Shown one piece after another: positions 1-7,948 of a stretch of 64,000 bases of DNA (within the stretch, counting starts at the first letter, position 1; each line of letters opens with the position of its first letter). This DNA is from Mesorhizobium sp. Lineage in GTDB: Bacteria; Pseudomonadota; Alphaproteobacteria; Rhizobiales; Rhizobiaceae. The stretch is from assembly GCA_004017535.1 (NCBI GenBank), contig SAJS01000001.1:1-64000 (forward strand), in the 5' to 3' direction. Under the pieces are notes generated by a model. It had not been told where the DNA came from. It ran no database searches and was given only the letters and a program-made list of their open reading frames with translations. Both the position numbers and the translations under genes were made by a program.

Positions 1-304
1 GCGTCGAATGATCGGGCGTGCGATCCGAAAGGCTGAAGCCGGCAAAGCGGCGGAACGACAGCCGGTCCCGAATTTGCGCCTCAAGTGCGGGATCGCTCAG
101 CCCATGCCACACGCCCAGCAGCAAACAACGCAGCAGCGGTTCGGCCGGATAGCTGGTGTTGCCAGAGCCAGGACCGCTGCGCTGACCCAGCAATACCCGG
201 ATCGGCCGCCAATCCAATTCCTTGGCTACCAGGTCGAAGATCGTCTCATCCGCAGACGCAAGACCGTCCGCCAGGCTTAACTGACCAAGCACTCGATCGA
301 CCAT
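1..304 (-). mobile_element. IS5-type transposase, N-terminal part only (cut by window edge)
   Basis: Reading the minus strand from the ATG at 304 gives 101 residues with no stop before the window begins. The protein starts MVDRVLGQLSLADGLASADE and contains the N-terminal IS5 transposase pattern: PAEPLLRCLLLGVWHGLSD, then DPALEAQIRDRLSFRRFAGF, then SDRTPDHST, as in the DUF772 domain that precedes the DDE catalytic core. A GGAGG ribosome site lies just upstream of the ATG. The catalytic core would lie to the left of the window, so I cannot tell whether the element is intact. The terminal inverted repeat should lie between 305 and about 375, but I could not define it without the other end. The adjacent XRE gene ends at 389, so the element seems to have inserted just beyond that stop codon. 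Confidence 0.82.
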
Positions 305-388
305 CGCGAATCCTCCTTGCCGGATATCCGCATGGAATCACTGATCCGATTCTGTGCAAAGCCCTCACAAGGGGAGAAGGTGAAAGCA

Positions 389-1174
389 CTACGCCGGCAG
401 CGCCCGTTTCTCCTTCGCCGCCTTTGCTCCGGCATCCCGCGGGTGCGGTCCGATCGGCATGATCGCGGGAAAGGGCGTCGCGCCGAAGGCGAAGGTCCAT
501 TTGTAGCCGGTGAGCTGGTCCTCAGGCGTGGTGTGCTGGTCGTGATGGGCAAGCAGCCGGGCGCGTTCGGCGAGCTCCTCGGCCTCGCGGCGCAGCATCT
601 CCGCCGTTTGCGGCCGCATGCGCCGGGAAAAGCTGATGAAGGCCGCGCCGTGCTCCATATGGCCGAGCGCCCAGCCGACAAAATTCTTGTTGGTCATCTC
701 GAAATGCGGCTTCAGCGGCCCCTCGAAATCCCACTGGATCGGGGTGTCGACGAGCAGCCTTGCCGACAGGCCGCGTCCCAGCGCCACCAACCCGAGCTCC
801 TCGAGGTCGCGCAGATAGAGGAACATCGAAACCTCGCTCAGGCCCTGCGAGCGCATGATGCCTTCGGGCGTGAATTTCTCCGACAGCATGATGAAGACGA
901 AGAGCAGCGCCGGCCGCGCCGCCAGCCTGCGTTCGATCTCCGGCGAAACGCGGTTGGCCGGACCCGGTCCGCGATTCATCGCGCCGAGCACGTTCTCCAG
1001 CTCGACATCCGCCGCGGCGCAGATCTCCATCAGCCGGTCGAGCTTGCAGTTCCGCTCATGGAAGATCCGCTTCACCGTCGGTTCGGAAATGCCCATGCGT
1101 TCGGCCAGCGTGCGATAGGTCAGGCCCTTGGCCTTCAGCGTCCGTTTCAGCGCCTCGAAGATCGGACCGTTCAT
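389..1174 (-). CDS. XRE-family transcriptional regulator
   Basis: A 261-residue cytoplasmic DNA-binding protein. Residues about 5-60 form a Cro/C1-type helix-turn-helix (LKAKGLTYRTLAERMGISE, then TVKRIFHERNCKLDRLMEIC). The long C-terminal part has no domain I recognise, but it resembles other rhizobial XRE proteins of about 250 residues. The gene is divergent from the exported SMP-30-like gene at 1287. The shared 112-bp spacer holds the inverted repeat GTATCGA-N3-TCGATAC and a further half-site, so it probably represses itself and its neighbour. The ATG at 1174 is chosen because it places the HTH at the normal distance from the N-terminus. The ligand is unknown. Confidence 0.8.
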   Translation of the reverse strand: MNGPIFEALKRTLKAKGLTYRTLAERMGISEPTVKRIFHERNCKLDRLMEICAAADVELENVLGAMNRGPGPANRVSPEIERRLAARPALLFVFIMLSEKFTPEGIMRSQGLSEVSMFLYLRDLEELGLVALGRGLSARLLVDTPIQWDFEGPLKPHFEMTNKNFVGWALGHMEHGAAFISFSRRMRPQTAEMLRREAEELAERARLLAHHDQHTTPEDQLTGYKWTFAFGATPFPAIMPIGPHPRDAGAKAAKEKRALPA

Positions 1175-1186
1175 GGAATGCGCCTC

Positions 1187-1250
1187 ATTCGTGCGAATTC
1201 GTATCGACCTTCGATACTAGCGTCAAACCGTCTTTCCGAAAAGTATCGAA
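1187..1250. promoter_or_regulatory. Candidate XRE operator in divergent promoter
   Basis: The spacer between the XRE gene and the SMP-30-like gene holds a perfect inverted repeat GTATCGA (1201-1207), CCT, TCGATAC (1211-1217). A further half-site GTATCGAA lies at 1243-1250, and a second palindrome ATTCG-TG-CGAAT at 1187-1198. Three occurrences of the same heptamer in a 64-bp divergent promoter suggest operator sites for the neighbouring XRE protein. Binding is inferred. Confidence 0.5.
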
Positions 1251-1286
1251 AAGTCTAGCTCTCCCCCGTCACCACAGGAGAGCACC

Positions 1287-2150
1287 ATGAAGACCCTCAT
1301 CGCTTCGACAGTCATCGCCGTCGCCGGCATCGCGGCGGCTCCGGCTGCGCAGGCCGGCGAGCTCTGGCGCGCCACCGGCTTCGAGCAGCCGGAATCGGCG
1401 CTTGCCGACACCGCCCACAACCGCATCGTCGTCTCCAACATCGTCGGCGATCCCGGCGCGGCGGACGGCAATGGCTATTTGTCGCTGCTGTCGATGGACG
1501 GCAAGGTCATCGCGCGCCACTGGGTGGACGGCATGGACGCGCCCAAGGGCATGGCGATTTCCGGCGGCAGGCTCTACGCCGCCGACATCACCAAGGTGCG
1601 CGTCGTCGATCTCGCCAGCGGCAGGCTGGTCGAGACCATCGACGTGCCTAGCGCCGTGTTTCTCAATGATATGACGCAGGACGGCGCCGGCAAGGTCTAT
1701 GTCAGCGACATGCTGGCCGACACGATCTACCGCATCGACGGCGACAAGCCGAAGCTGTTCGTCAAGGATCCGCTGCTGGCCTCGCCCAATGGCGTGTTCG
1801 CCGATGGCGACAGGCTGATCGTCGCGTCGTGGGGCAAGGGCATCAACAAGGCCGATTTCAGCACCGCCGAGCCCGGCGGCCTGCTGTCCGTTGACCTCGC
1901 CACGAAGACGATCACGCCGCTCCCCGGCGCTCAAAACTTCGCCGACCTCGACGGCGTCATCGCCATCGGCGACACCATCTACGCCACCGCCTACATGACC
2001 GGCACGCTTTACAGCTACAAGCCCGGCGGCAAGCCGGAAGCGGTAATGCAGTTCAAGCCGGGCAGCGCCGATGTCGGCACCGATGGCAAGGCGACCATCT
2101 ATGTGCCGCTGATGGGCGAGGGCGAGGTCGCGGCGCTCGGTCTCGACTGA
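1287..2150 (+). CDS. Exported SMP-30/gluconolactonase-like beta-propeller protein
   Basis: A 287-residue protein with a clear Sec signal peptide (MKTLIASTVIAVAGIAAAPA, cleavage near AQA-G at about 23). The rest consists of repeated propeller blades such as GRLYAADITKVRVVDLASG, GKVYVSDMLADTIYRID and GDTIYATAYMTGTLYSYKPG, typical of the SMP-30/LRE superfamily. It should reside in the periplasm. I do not see the complete set of Glu, Asn and Asp metal ligands of true lactonases, so a binding role is as likely as an enzymatic one. A good AGGAG site precedes the ATG. It is divergent from and probably controlled by the XRE gene at 389-1174. Confidence 0.72.
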   Translation: MKTLIASTVIAVAGIAAAPAAQAGELWRATGFEQPESALADTAHNRIVVSNIVGDPGAADGNGYLSLLSMDGKVIARHWVDGMDAPKGMAISGGRLYAADITKVRVVDLASGRLVETIDVPSAVFLNDMTQDGAGKVYVSDMLADTIYRIDGDKPKLFVKDPLLASPNGVFADGDRLIVASWGKGINKADFSTAEPGGLLSVDLATKTITPLPGAQNFADLDGVIAIGDTIYATAYMTGTLYSYKPGGKPEAVMQFKPGSADVGTDGKATIYVPLMGEGEVAALGLD

Positions 2151-2248
2151 GGGCCTCGTGGCGAAAACGACGCCGAATCGGATTGGACCGGCCATATCGG
2201 CGGCGCTGCCATCTGGTTGCGCTGTCGGCTCCGGGATATCCGGCTGCC

Positions 2249-3174
2249 ATGAGCCAAGCCGTGAAGACATCCAGCCTGACCGGCACCGTTTCGCCGACGA
2301 TCCCGGTGCTCATATGCGCGCTGGCGATATTTCTTTTGTCCGGCATGGATGCGGCCATGAAATCCCTGACCATCGCGGTCGGTGTTTACAACACGCTGCT
2401 GTGGCGCAGCGTGGTTGCCACTTTGGTCGCCGGCGCTGCCTGGTCGGCTGGCTCGCGTTCGAAGCCGCGCCTTCCAGTGGTGGGTCTGCATGCGCTGCGC
2501 GCCGCGATTGTCGGCATCGTCCTGGTCTCGTTCTTCTGGGGCCTGGCCAGGCTGCCGATGGCCGAAGCGATTGGGCTCAGCTTCGTCGCGCCCCTCTTCG
2601 CGCTTTTCCTTGCGGCATTGTTGCTGGGCGAGCGCATAAGGCGGCAGGCGGTCTGGGCGTCGCTGGCCGGCATGGCGGGCGTCGCGATCATATTGACCGG
2701 CCAGTTCGGGGCGGCAAGCCATTCGCAGGATGCCCTGCTCGGCACGGCCGCGGTGCTCGTATCGACGGTGTTCTATGCCTACAATCTGATCCTCTTCCGG
2801 CAGCAGGCCCTATTGGCCAAGCCGGTTGAGATCATGCTGTTCCAAAACCTCTTCGTTGGGATCACCTTGGTTGCGCAGCACCCTGGCTCGCGGTTGCGCT
2901 GCCGCGCGGTCTCTGGCTTCCCTTGGCCGGGGTGGCGCTGCTGTCGCTCGCCGGGCAATTCCTGATGAGCTGGTCCTACGCCCGTGCCGAAGCGCAATAT
3001 CTGATCCCGACCGAATACTCGGCCTTCATCTGGGCGATCGCGCTTGGCTGGTTCTTCTTCGGCGAGAAGCTGGCCTGGACCACGCTAGCGGGCGCATGCC
3101 TCATCGTCGCCGGCTGCCTGATCGCCGCGCGCGCCAATCCGAAGCTTGCCGAGCCGATCGAAGCGGCGATGTGA
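2249..3174 (+). pseudogene. EamA/DMT-family transporter, broken by a frameshift
   Basis: Two consecutive frames encode one drug/metabolite transporter. The first starts with the ATG at 2249 (MSQAVKTSS) and gives about seven hydrophobic segments up to FQNLFVGITLVA near 2875. There it runs into nonsense and stops at 2965. The next frame resumes immediately (AAPWLAVALPRGLWLPLAG) and finishes the family's C-terminus (QYLIPTEYSAFIWAIALGWF, then FFGEKLAWTTLAGACLIVAG), ending at 3174. One missing base near 2870-2880 explains the break; joined, the protein would be about 308 residues, the usual ten-helix EamA length. It could be a real mutation or a sequencing error. With an intact frame it would export or import small metabolites across the inner membrane. 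Confidence 0.8.
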
Positions 3175-3196
3175 GGCGGTCTTTCAGGCCGGCGGC

Positions 3197-3466
3197 CTAA
3201 CTTTGCGCGTTCTGCGCCGCGGCCGCCCTGAGGCGCACGCCCCTGCCGCCGGGCTCGCTGGCCTGGTTCTCGCCAATCAGCTCCACGCCGACCTCGTCGA
3301 GCGCCTGGATGACCTTCATCAGCGTGTCGACCACGCCCCTGACCACGCCCTCGCTCGCTTCCATGCGCTGGATCGTCGGCAACGAGACGCCGGCAAGCTC
3401 GGCGAGCGTCTTCTGGTCGATACCGGTCAACGCCCGCGCGGCGCGCATCTGTGCGGCAGTGATCAT
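3197..3466 (-). CDS. Small XRE-family helix-turn-helix protein
   Basis: An 89-residue protein, nearly all of it one XRE helix-turn-helix domain (ITAAQMRAARALTGIDQKTL, then AELAGVSLPTIQRMEASEG). It has no dimerisation or ligand domain, only a short Arg/Ala-rich tail. Such short regulators often act as repressors of neighbouring genes or as antitoxin-like proteins, but no toxin gene lies beside it. The upstream DNA (3467-3543) is markedly AT-rich and should contain its promoter. It lies downstream of the PAP2 phosphatase on the same strand and converges with the broken transporter. Its target is not evident. Confidence 0.78.
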   Translation of the reverse strand: MITAAQMRAARALTGIDQKTLAELAGVSLPTIQRMEASEGVVRGVVDTLMKVIQALDEVGVELIGENQASEPGGRGVRLRAAAAQNAQS

Positions 3467-3524
3467 CGCCAGAACCTGTCCTGAAATATATGAAAGATGT
3501 GTATTTTAAAGATTACAATGGCTC

Positions 3525-3544
3525 AAGCATCATTTTAAATGCTT
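3525..3544. repeat. AT-rich hairpin after the PAP2 gene
   Basis: AAGCAT (3525-3530) and ATGCTT (3539-3544) form a hairpin with an eight-base AT loop that touches the PAP2 stop codon. It lies between that gene and the small XRE gene and may act as a weak terminator or mRNA end. There is no clean T-run. Confidence 0.35.
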
Positions 3545-4254
3545 CAACCATCGATATCGCTGTCGGCCACCACTTTGCGCCGCTGCAGCAGGCGTGCCGC
3601 GAGCCAGCACAGCATGGCCCAGGCGAAGCCCGCGCACCAGCCGGCAAGCACGTCGGACGGCCAGTGCACGCCGAGATAGACGCGGCTGGTGCCGACCAGC
3701 ACGGTGATCAGCACGGCAAGGCAAAGCACGAAGATTTTCGTCCGGCGATCCGGAAGGAAGCGTGCGGCCAAAGAGCCGAGCGTCAGATAGGTCACCGCCG
3801 ACAGCATGGCGTGGCCGCTTGGAAAGGACAGCGACGTCTCGGCGGCCAGGTGCGAGACGAGATCGGGCCGGGGCCGGTCGACTTCGTGCTTGAGCAACGT
3901 GGAAAGCACTTGCCCGCCCGCCACCGCCGCGAACACGAACAGCGCGGTCGAAGGCCTGCGGATCAATATGAGATAGACGATCGTGGCGGTCGTGATCAGC
4001 ACCAGCACGACGGTGCTGCCGAGTGCGGTGATGTCGCGCATCGCGCCCTGCAGCCAAAGCGGACCGATCGGGCTGTCCGGTTGTCCGGCATGGCGGAAGG
4101 CAAGCAGGATCTCGGTGTCGAAGGCATGCGGCGCTGTGGCACGCGCCACCTCCATCAATTCTTCAAAACCCCACAGCCCGCCGGCGATGACCAGTCCGGC
4201 CAGCAGCAGGGGGAATTCGATCTTTGCAAGCAGCGCGCCGACGAATGGCTTCAT
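3544..4254 (-). CDS. PAP2-family membrane phosphatase
   Basis: A 236-residue inner-membrane protein with about six transmembrane helices and the full PAP2 signature. Motif 1 is KHEVDRPRPDL (KX6RP), motif 2 is PSGHAML, and motif 3 is SRVYLGVHWPSDVLAGW. Motif 3 supplies the catalytic His and Asp of the acid-phosphatase fold, facing the periplasm. Family members remove phosphate from lipid phosphates such as undecaprenyl pyrophosphate or phosphatidic acid; the substrate here is unknown. I chose the ATG at 4254 rather than the longer reading to 4761, because the upstream part is a non-coding shadow that overlaps the small membrane gene at 4269-4616. Those two genes are 14 bp apart and probably co-transcribed. 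Confidence 0.87.
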   Translation of the reverse strand: MKPFVGALLAKIEFPLLLAGLVIAGGLWGFEELMEVARATAPHAFDTEILLAFRHAGQPDSPIGPLWLQGAMRDITALGSTVVLVLITTATIVYLILIRRPSTALFVFAAVAGGQVLSTLLKHEVDRPRPDLVSHLAAETSLSFPSGHAMLSAVTYLTLGSLAARFLPDRRTKIFVLCLAVLITVLVGTSRVYLGVHWPSDVLAGWCAGFAWAMLCWLAARLLQRRKVVADSDIDG

Positions 4255-4268
4255 GAGAGCCTCGAGGG

Positions 4269-4616
4269 TTAGAGCTTCTGCATATAGGGCCCGAGCGTGA
4301 TCAGGGCGACGGCGGCGATCGCAAGCACCATGCCGGTCGCCTGGAAAGCATTGAGCCGTTCGCCGAAAAAGGCGATGGCCACGACATTGACCGCGACAAG
4401 CTGGATCACCGCCGACAGGCTGAACGCCACCGACATGCCGAACTCGCGCACCAGCCTCAGCATGATCAGGTTGCCGGCGGTATAGAGCGCCAGCGTCACA
4501 AGGAGCTTGGCCAGGCTCGGCGCCAATCCCCACTGCTTGGCGGCCATCGCCGCCAGCAGGAACATCGCGGTCGAAATACCGAGCTGCGCCAGTCCCCAGA
4601 AACTCACTTTCGCCAT
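4269..4616 (-). CDS. Small four-helix EamA/SMR-like membrane protein
   Basis: A 115-residue protein with four hydrophobic helices, the size of half an EamA transporter or of one SMR subunit. The C-terminal helices read VNVVAIAFFGERLNAFQATG and VLAIAAVALITLGPYMQ; the FFGERLNAFQATGM stretch is typical of the end of an EamA repeat (GE-L-----GM). It probably works as a dimer, moving small molecules across the inner membrane; the substrate is unknown. It is the first gene of a likely two-gene unit with the PAP2 phosphatase. Confidence 0.68.
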   Translation of the reverse strand: MAKVSFWGLAQLGISTAMFLLAAMAAKQWGLAPSLAKLLVTLALYTAGNLIMLRLVREFGMSVAFSLSAVIQLVAVNVVAIAFFGERLNAFQATGMVLAIAAVALITLGPYMQKL

Positions 4617-4742
4617 CCCCTTTGCAGGTTGTCGCCGGCGCTCTTGTTCCCGAAGCGCGCCATACCGTCAAGCCAATCCGGCAGCGAACAAGCTGCGGCG
4701 ACCGGCGGCGCCTTGACCGGCCGGCAGACAATTGTCCACGAT

Positions 4743-4774
4743 CGATCACGGCCGATGTCACGAAAATGTGATCG
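4743..4774. promoter_or_regulatory. Inverted repeat upstream of phoX
   Basis: CGATCAC (4743-4749) is mirrored by GTGATCG (4768-4774), and GCCGAT...ATCGGC is nested inside. It sits 60-90 bp before phoX and could be an operator or a hairpin in the leader. I did not find the CTGTCAT direct repeats of a rhizobial Pho box here. Confidence 0.3.
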
Positions 4775-4834
4775 GCGCGCTTTAGGGCTCGAAAGGTCCA
4801 AGCTCAAGCCACCTCAAGAAGCCAGAGGAACACT

Positions 4835-6832
4835 ATGACCGCGACCCCTGAGACCCGCTTCCGCACCAGCCAGCTCGAGGAGAATGACGGCCCGCCCGTC
4901 AACCCGACCGACAACCGCACCATGGGCGAGATCATCGCCGCGCGTTTCTCGCGCCGCGGTTTCCTCATGGGCTCGCTGGCCGTTTCGGCCATTGCTGCCA
5001 CCGTCAGCCCGCTGGCGCTTGTCGCCGCCGAAGAGGCTCGCGCCGCCGAGGCCTCGGCCTTCAAGTTCGACGAGCTCGAAGCCGGCATCGACGACAAGCA
5101 CCATGTCGCGCCGGGCTATGATGCCGATGTGCTGTTGCGCTGGGGCGATCCGCTGTTTGCCGATTCGCCGGAGTTCGATCCGCTGAAGCAGTCGGCCGAG
5201 GCTCAGGCAAAACAGTTCGGATACAATAACGACTATGTCGGCTACATCGCGATCGACGGCTCGGCGGAGCACGGGCTTCTGGTCGTCAACCACGAATACA
5301 CCAATCCGCATCTGATGTTCCCCGGCATCGTTTCGATCGTCGAGAAGGACGGCAAGAAGGCCGCCGAAGTGGCGCCGCTCTCTAAGGCGCAGGTCGACGT
5401 CGAGATGGCCGCGCATGGCGGCACCATCGTCGAGATCCGCAAGGAAGGCGGCAAATGGCAGGTGGTGCGCGACGGCAAGCTCAACCGCCGCATCATGTCG
5501 ACCACCGAGATGGCGCTCTCCGGCCCGGTCGCCGGCCACGACCGCGTCAAGACCAATGCCGACCCCTCCGGCACGAAGGTCATCGGCACGCTCAACAATT
5601 GCGCCGGCGGCGTCACGCCCTGGGGTACCTATGTGATGGCCGAGGAGAACATCCATGGCTATTTCTCCGGCGAATTGCCGGAAGGCCACAGGGAAGCCGC
5701 CAATTACAAGCGCCTCGGCATTCCGGAAGGCGCCTATGAATGGGGCGCGCATTACGACCGCTTCAACCTCGCCAAGGAGCCGAACGAGCCCAATCGTTTC
5801 GGCTGGATGGTCGAGGTCGACGTCAACGACCCGATCTCCACCCCGAGGAAGCGCACCGCCATGGGCCGCTTCAAGCATGAGGGCGCGGAGTCGATCGTCG
5901 CCAAGGACGGCCGCGTCGTCTTCTATCTCGGTGACGACGAGCGCTTCGACTATGTCTACAAATTCGTCACCGCCGGTACGTTCAACCCCAATGACCGCGC
6001 CGCCAACATGAACCTGCTCGACGACGGCACGCTCTATGTGGCGAAATTCGCCGAGGACGGTTCGGTCGAGTGGATGCCGATCGTCTTTGGCCAAGGCCCG
6101 CTGACGGCGGAGAACGGCTTTGCGGCCCAGGCCGACGTTCTGATCGAGACGCGGCGCGCCGCTGACCTGCTCGGCGCCACCAAGATGGACCGGCCGGAGG
6201 ACATCCAGCCCAATGCCGGCAACGGCAAGGTCTATGTCATGCTGACCAACAATTCCAAGCGCAAGGCCGAGCAGGTCGACGCCGCCAACCCGCGTGCCGC
6301 CAACGCCTTCGGCCATATCATCGAGATCGTCGAGGATGGCGGCGACTTCGCCGCCAGCAAGGGCAAGTGGGAAGTGCTGCTGAAATGCGGCGATCCGTCC
6401 GTCGCCGATGTCGGCGCCACCTTCTCGACCGCGACCACCGCGCATGGCTGGTTTGGCATGCCGGACAATTGCGCCGTCGATTCCGCCGGGCGCCTGTGGG
6501 TCGCCACCGACGGCCAGGGCCCGAAAGCCACCGGCCGCACCGACGGTCTGTGGGCGGTCGACACGGAAGGAGCAGCGCGGGCGACCTCAAAACTGTTCTT
6601 CCGCGTGCCGATCGGCGCCGAAATGTGCGGCCCGCTCTTCGCGCCGGACGACCAGACCGCCTTCGTCGCCGTCCAGCATCCGGGCGACGGCGGCGAGGAC
6701 TGGGAGGGCTTTGGCCGCCCATCCTATTACGAGGATCCGTCGACCCGCTGGCCGGACTTCAAGCCGGACATGCCGGTGCGGCCGTCCGTCGTTGCGATCA
6801 CGAAGCAGGGCGGCGGCAAGATCGCGGTGTGA
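4835..6832 (+). CDS. phoX: PhoX-family alkaline phosphatase, Tat-exported
   Basis: A 665-residue member of the DUF839/PhoX family. These are calcium/iron-dependent phosphatases that release phosphate from phosphomonoesters in the periplasm. Residues 38-72 contain a twin-arginine signal (FSRRGFLMGS, then a hydrophobic stretch ending ARAAEA), preceded by an unusually long 37-residue n-region, as is common for PhoX. Characteristic stretches include LLVVNHEYTNPHLMFPG, NCAGGVTPWGTYVMAEE (the active-site region), ATTAHGWFGMPDNCAVD and GPLFAPDDQTAFVAVQHPG. The length matches the family. A monocistronic unit is likely, because a REP-like repeat follows immediately. No clear Pho box is visible, so phosphate regulation is not demonstrated. 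Confidence 0.9.
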   Translation: MTATPETRFRTSQLEENDGPPVNPTDNRTMGEIIAARFSRRGFLMGSLAVSAIAATVSPLALVAAEEARAAEASAFKFDELEAGIDDKHHVAPGYDADVLLRWGDPLFADSPEFDPLKQSAEAQAKQFGYNNDYVGYIAIDGSAEHGLLVVNHEYTNPHLMFPGIVSIVEKDGKKAAEVAPLSKAQVDVEMAAHGGTIVEIRKEGGKWQVVRDGKLNRRIMSTTEMALSGPVAGHDRVKTNADPSGTKVIGTLNNCAGGVTPWGTYVMAEENIHGYFSGELPEGHREAANYKRLGIPEGAYEWGAHYDRFNLAKEPNEPNRFGWMVEVDVNDPISTPRKRTAMGRFKHEGAESIVAKDGRVVFYLGDDERFDYVYKFVTAGTFNPNDRAANMNLLDDGTLYVAKFAEDGSVEWMPIVFGQGPLTAENGFAAQADVLIETRRAADLLGATKMDRPEDIQPNAGNGKVYVMLTNNSKRKAEQVDAANPRAANAFGHIIEIVEDGGDFAASKGKWEVLLKCGDPSVADVGATFSTATTAHGWFGMPDNCAVDSAGRLWVATDGQGPKATGRTDGLWAVDTEGAARATSKLFFRVPIGAEMCGPLFAPDDQTAFVAVQHPGDGGEDWEGFGRPSYYEDPSTRWPDFKPDMPVRPSVVAITKQGGGKIAV

Positions 6833-6838
6833 GGACAC

Positions 6839-6905
6839 TATCTCTTTGTTTCTATGCAATTCCGGATGGAAAACCGCTCACCCTCTTCCTGGAGTTGATC
6901 TGAGC
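6839..6905 (-). repeat. REP-like intergenic repeat, copy 1 (reverse orientation)
   Basis: This is the reverse complement of the element at 18626-18755 and 63925-64000. It has a CAATTCCGGATGGAAAACCG block, CGCTCAC, TTCCTGGAGTTGATC, and a CTCTTTGTTT arm. It starts seven bases after the phoX stop codon. The CAATTCC and GGAGTTG arms pair imperfectly. Confidence 0.7.
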
Positions 6906-7022
6906 GCCCTACATGGCGGGGCTCGGCAGGATCCGAGCCCCTATTTTGGTTGAAGTCGATCAAGCCTCAGGAAAGATTGATCTTTTATAGTTGGCGCCCT
7001 AGCTCCTCGCCAGGAGATCGCC

Positions 7023-7247
7023 ATGCCGAAGTCCATTTATGACCGTGGCCTGCTGAAACCCGCCCAGGTCGCCACCTTGCAACGCGTCTTCGATGAAGCC
7101 TGCCGAAGTCGCGAGGCGCATCCCGAATCGGCCGAGGCGCGGGAGATCGCGCTGACTGTGCTCGCGCTCCACAATGCAGGCATGGTCGATGAAGAGATGC
7201 TGATGGAGACGGTTTGCTTCCGTCGGCCGAAGTCGAAAACCGCCTGA
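7023..7247 (+). CDS. Conserved small protein of unknown function
   Basis: A 74-residue acidic soluble protein (MPKSIYDRGLLKPAQVATLQ, then RVFDEACRSREAHPESAEAR) that looks all-helical, with no signal peptide, metal motif or known domain. It has a strong AGGAG ribosome site seven bases before the ATG and normal codon usage for the region, so it is very likely expressed. Similar small proteins with a D-GLL-P-----L--VFD--C pattern occur widely in rhizobia without an assigned role. It stands alone between a repeat and the convergent GNAT gene. Confidence 0.72.
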   Translation: MPKSIYDRGLLKPAQVATLQRVFDEACRSREAHPESAEAREIALTVLALHNAGMVDEEMLMETVCFRRPKSKTA

Positions 7248-7267
7248 TCCAGACAGCCGCTATCCCG

Positions 7268-7948
7268 CTATCCCGCCCGCTGAACCACCGCGATGTTCAT
7301 CGCGCTGCGCAGCCGGAAGCCGATCGACTCGTAGAGCTTTATCGCCGCTGCATTGTTGGCAAAGGCGTGCAGGTATGGCACCTCGCCACGCGCCATGATG
7401 CGGTTGGCCACGAACAGCGACAACAGCCTGGCGAGGCCGCCGCCGCGAAAATCCGGATGCGAACACACGCCGCTGAGTTCCGAATAGCCGGGCTGTTTCA
7501 TGCGCTCGCCGGCCATCGCGGCCAGCCTGCCGTCGATCTTCACGCCCCAGAATTCGCCGAGGCTCAAGGCTTCCAGCGTGAACGGCCCAGGCTTCGTCAG
7601 CGAGGCGAGCGCAAGCATCTCGGACGCGTCCTGTCGCGTCAATTGCTGGATCCGAGGGTCGGCGACCGCCTGAAAGGCTTGCCCGGTAATCATCTGCACG
7701 GCATCGGCGGTCATCGTCGCGACAAGCGCCGGCGGCAGGACAATGTTCTCGGCTTGAGCCAGGATGACGGTCTCGCCAGCGGGAACGAGCCTTCCGAGCG
7801 CGTGCAGGTTTTCCGGATCGTCCGTCGCCGTGGCGGCGAACGGGATGATCGATGGCCGGTACCGGCGCGCGAGATCGTCACCCTCGGCGAAAGTCCTTTG
7901 TCGCGTTTCGAGCGCGCTCCAGACAGGGCGATCGAGCATGTGCTTCAT
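7268..7948 (-). CDS. GNAT-family N-acetyltransferase (FR47-like)
   Basis: A 226-residue cytoplasmic protein whose second half is a GNAT/FR47 acyl-CoA-binding domain. GVCSHPDFRGGGLARLLSLF is the pyrophosphate-binding loop (R-GG-A), followed by LHAFANNAAAIKLYESIGFR. The N-terminal half is variable and probably binds substrate. The start at 7948 is supported by ATGA overlap with the end of the MarR gene (7945-7948), a classic translational-coupling junction. A much longer frame upstream is a shadow. The substrate is unknown, but the coupling suggests the acetylation activity is under MarR control. Confidence 0.85.
   Translation of the reverse strand: MKHMLDRPVWSALETRQRTFAEGDDLARRYRPSIIPFAATATDDPENLHALGRLVPAGETVILAQAENIVLPPALVATMTADAVQMITGQAFQAVADPRIQQLTRQDASEMLALASLTKPGPFTLEALSLGEFWGVKIDGRLAAMAGERMKQPGYSELSGVCSHPDFRGGGLARLLSLFVANRIMARGEVPYLHAFANNAAAIKLYESIGFRLRSAMNIAVVQRAG

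Noticed and set aside
3197-3466. Antitoxin of a toxin-antitoxin pair.
   Set aside because: The protein is a bare XRE domain, but no small toxin-like gene is adjacent on either side.
4700-4834. Pho box upstream of phoX.
   Set aside because: No pair of CTGTCAT-like repeats at the right spacing; only an unrelated inverted repeat is present.
4814-6445. A 543-residue open frame on the minus strand across phoX.
   Set aside because: It is an antisense shadow of a high-GC gene; the residues are rich in Arg/Gly/Asp without any motif, whereas the plus-strand frame is a complete PhoX.
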